In this document: positions 15,961 to 16,607 of the stretch, one piece after another
How the letters are laid out: each line of letters begins with the position of its first letter
Numbering within the stretch: position 1 is the first letter of the stretch
NCBI GenBank assembly: GCA_002284615.2
Contig: MU069686.1
Coordinates: 283,291 to 299,897, forward strand
Length of the DNA: 16,607 nucleotides
Source: Dunaliella salina
Taxonomy: Eukaryota > Chlorophyta > Chlorophyceae > Chlamydomonadales > Dunaliellaceae
Direction: 5' to 3'
The notes under the pieces: generated by a model
What the model was told of the DNA's origin: nothing
Databases searched by the model: none
Seen by the model: the letters and a program-made list of their open reading frames with translations, nothing else
Made by a program: the position numbers and the translations under genes

Positions 15961-16164
15961 TAAGCAATGGGGGCTTGGGGGAAAGGGCTACGGGACGGCC
16001 TGCATGCAGGACAGCGAGATGCGCAGCTCGATGGAAGGCCAACGAACCGACGGACCCACATTAGCTGGGCTGCTCATAGCTAGCTTTCGTTGGTGGGGCT
16101 CACTGTTAGTTCCAGCGTGGGCTGTTGGGTATTTCCTCAATGCAAGCTGGCTGTGCCCAGCATA
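15961..16164. other. Stretch without a recognisable gene
   Basis: This is a GC-richer segment between two retroelement fragments. An 8-bp inverted repeat, CCAACGAA (16039-16046) and TTCGTTGG (16086-16093), is present. I see no protein motif or RNA gene. Confidence 0.5.
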
Positions 16165-16607
16165 GATTTATACTTTTACCTGGTGTCTTCACAGTACTTG
16201 AAAGAAGCTACAGAGTGGAAGCTTGAGAGTGTCAGCAGCCACCCTGTCCTGAATCCCATGCATGCCCACATGCCAGGTTTCAATAAACTGGAACGCCTCC
16301 CATTTGACAAACAACACGTCTCCAAGCAGCCTAGTTATTCACACATGAGTATCCAAGGTACAGACTTGGTGCCCAGAAAATCCAGTACTCTCCTGACTCT
16401 TAAAGTTGCTGATTGGAGGACATGGGCATACACAGATGGCAGCTGCCTTGTCCATAACGGTAAGCAAGAAATTGGAGCAGGCGTCTACTGCCCGTCCACT
16501 GACAGCAAGAATTTTGTAGAACCAAATGGTGCCGGGATTACTAAAACCATCACAAGAGCTGAATTAGCAGCAATTGCTGCTGCTATCATCACCAAAAATG
16601 CAGATAT
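16165..16607 (+). pseudogene. Third retroelement copy: pre-RNase H segment and RNase H, cut by window end
   Basis: The frame is open from 16084 to the window end. HPVLNPMHAHMPGFNKLERL (16240 on) matches DPILSPRHPEIETGFNKFKKL of the large copy, so homology begins before RNase H. RNase H starts with RTWAYTDGSC (catalytic Asp at codon 16435) and GAGVYCPSTD, and continues with TRAELAAIAAAI, in which the catalytic Glu (codon 16561) is intact. The remaining motifs lie outside the window. No stop or frameshift is visible in the RNase H part, so this may be the least damaged copy. It starts within the PCIF1-like/RNase H junction and may be 5' truncated. Confidence 0.85.

Noticed and set aside
16039..16093. 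8-bp inverted repeat as a terminal repeat or terminator
   Set aside because: It is too short to exceed chance, with no adjacent T run, gene end or target duplication.
1..16607. CRISPR array, bacterial defence system or prophage
   Set aside because: No regularly spaced short repeats with unique spacers, no Cas-like proteins and no bacterial gene organisation; the repeats are satellites and retroelement fragments.

Overview
This window looks like gene-poor, repeat-rich nuclear DNA of a eukaryote. It has no operons or Shine-Dalgarno-led genes, a 70-bp CA microsatellite, several minisatellites, a likely inverted-repeat DNA transposon, and at least seven decayed pieces of non-LTR retrotransposons. 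A unicellular green alga of the Chlamydomonadales (for example a Haematococcus or volvocine relative) is my best guess, from the style of the repeats and retroelement proteins. This is impression, not proof. I see no intact host gene, no rRNA and no intact tRNA.

Layout. 1-2,200: minisatellites and inverted repeats, with one doubtful Ala-rich reading frame on the minus strand. 2,200-7,900: a mosaic of decayed repeats. It holds three minus-strand 3' ends of one retroelement family (about 2,611, 3,017-3,354 and 7,465-7,785), a 77-bp dispersed direct repeat, a CpG-rich inverted-repeat cluster (4,883-5,025), a MITE-like element (5,603-6,180), the CA microsatellite (6,261-6,331) and coding-like debris (6,968-7,450). 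7,931-8,222: a fragment of a different RNase H. 8,223-8,390: an insert with two minus-strand pol III B-box-like motifs.

8,391-14,583 is the main object: one long, 5'-truncated, plus-strand non-LTR retroelement, broken by point stops and frameshifts but colinear throughout. Its order is reverse transcriptase (FADD motif, thumb), Ser/Thr/Pro/Asn-rich linker with tandem repeats and a basic patch, PHD zinc finger, a domain that lines up with the helical and methyltransferase parts of PCIF1/CAPAM (the cap-adenosine N6-methyltransferase family), RNase H, R2-type CCHC zinc knuckle, a PD-(D/E)XK restriction-like endonuclease, then a 3' UTR and T-rich tail. 14,584-14,970 is unassigned. 14,970-15,960 is a second, diverged copy of the post-RNase H part, and about 16,165-16,607 is a third copy (methyltransferase/RNase H junction and RNase H) that runs off the window.

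If the composite reading is right, an active ancestor would have used the CCHC plus nuclease module to nick its target, the RT and RNase H to make and process cDNA, the PHD finger to sense chromatin, and the PCIF1-like domain to methylate adenine in RNA or DNA. Every copy here is inactivated, so this concerns the family and not a working locus.
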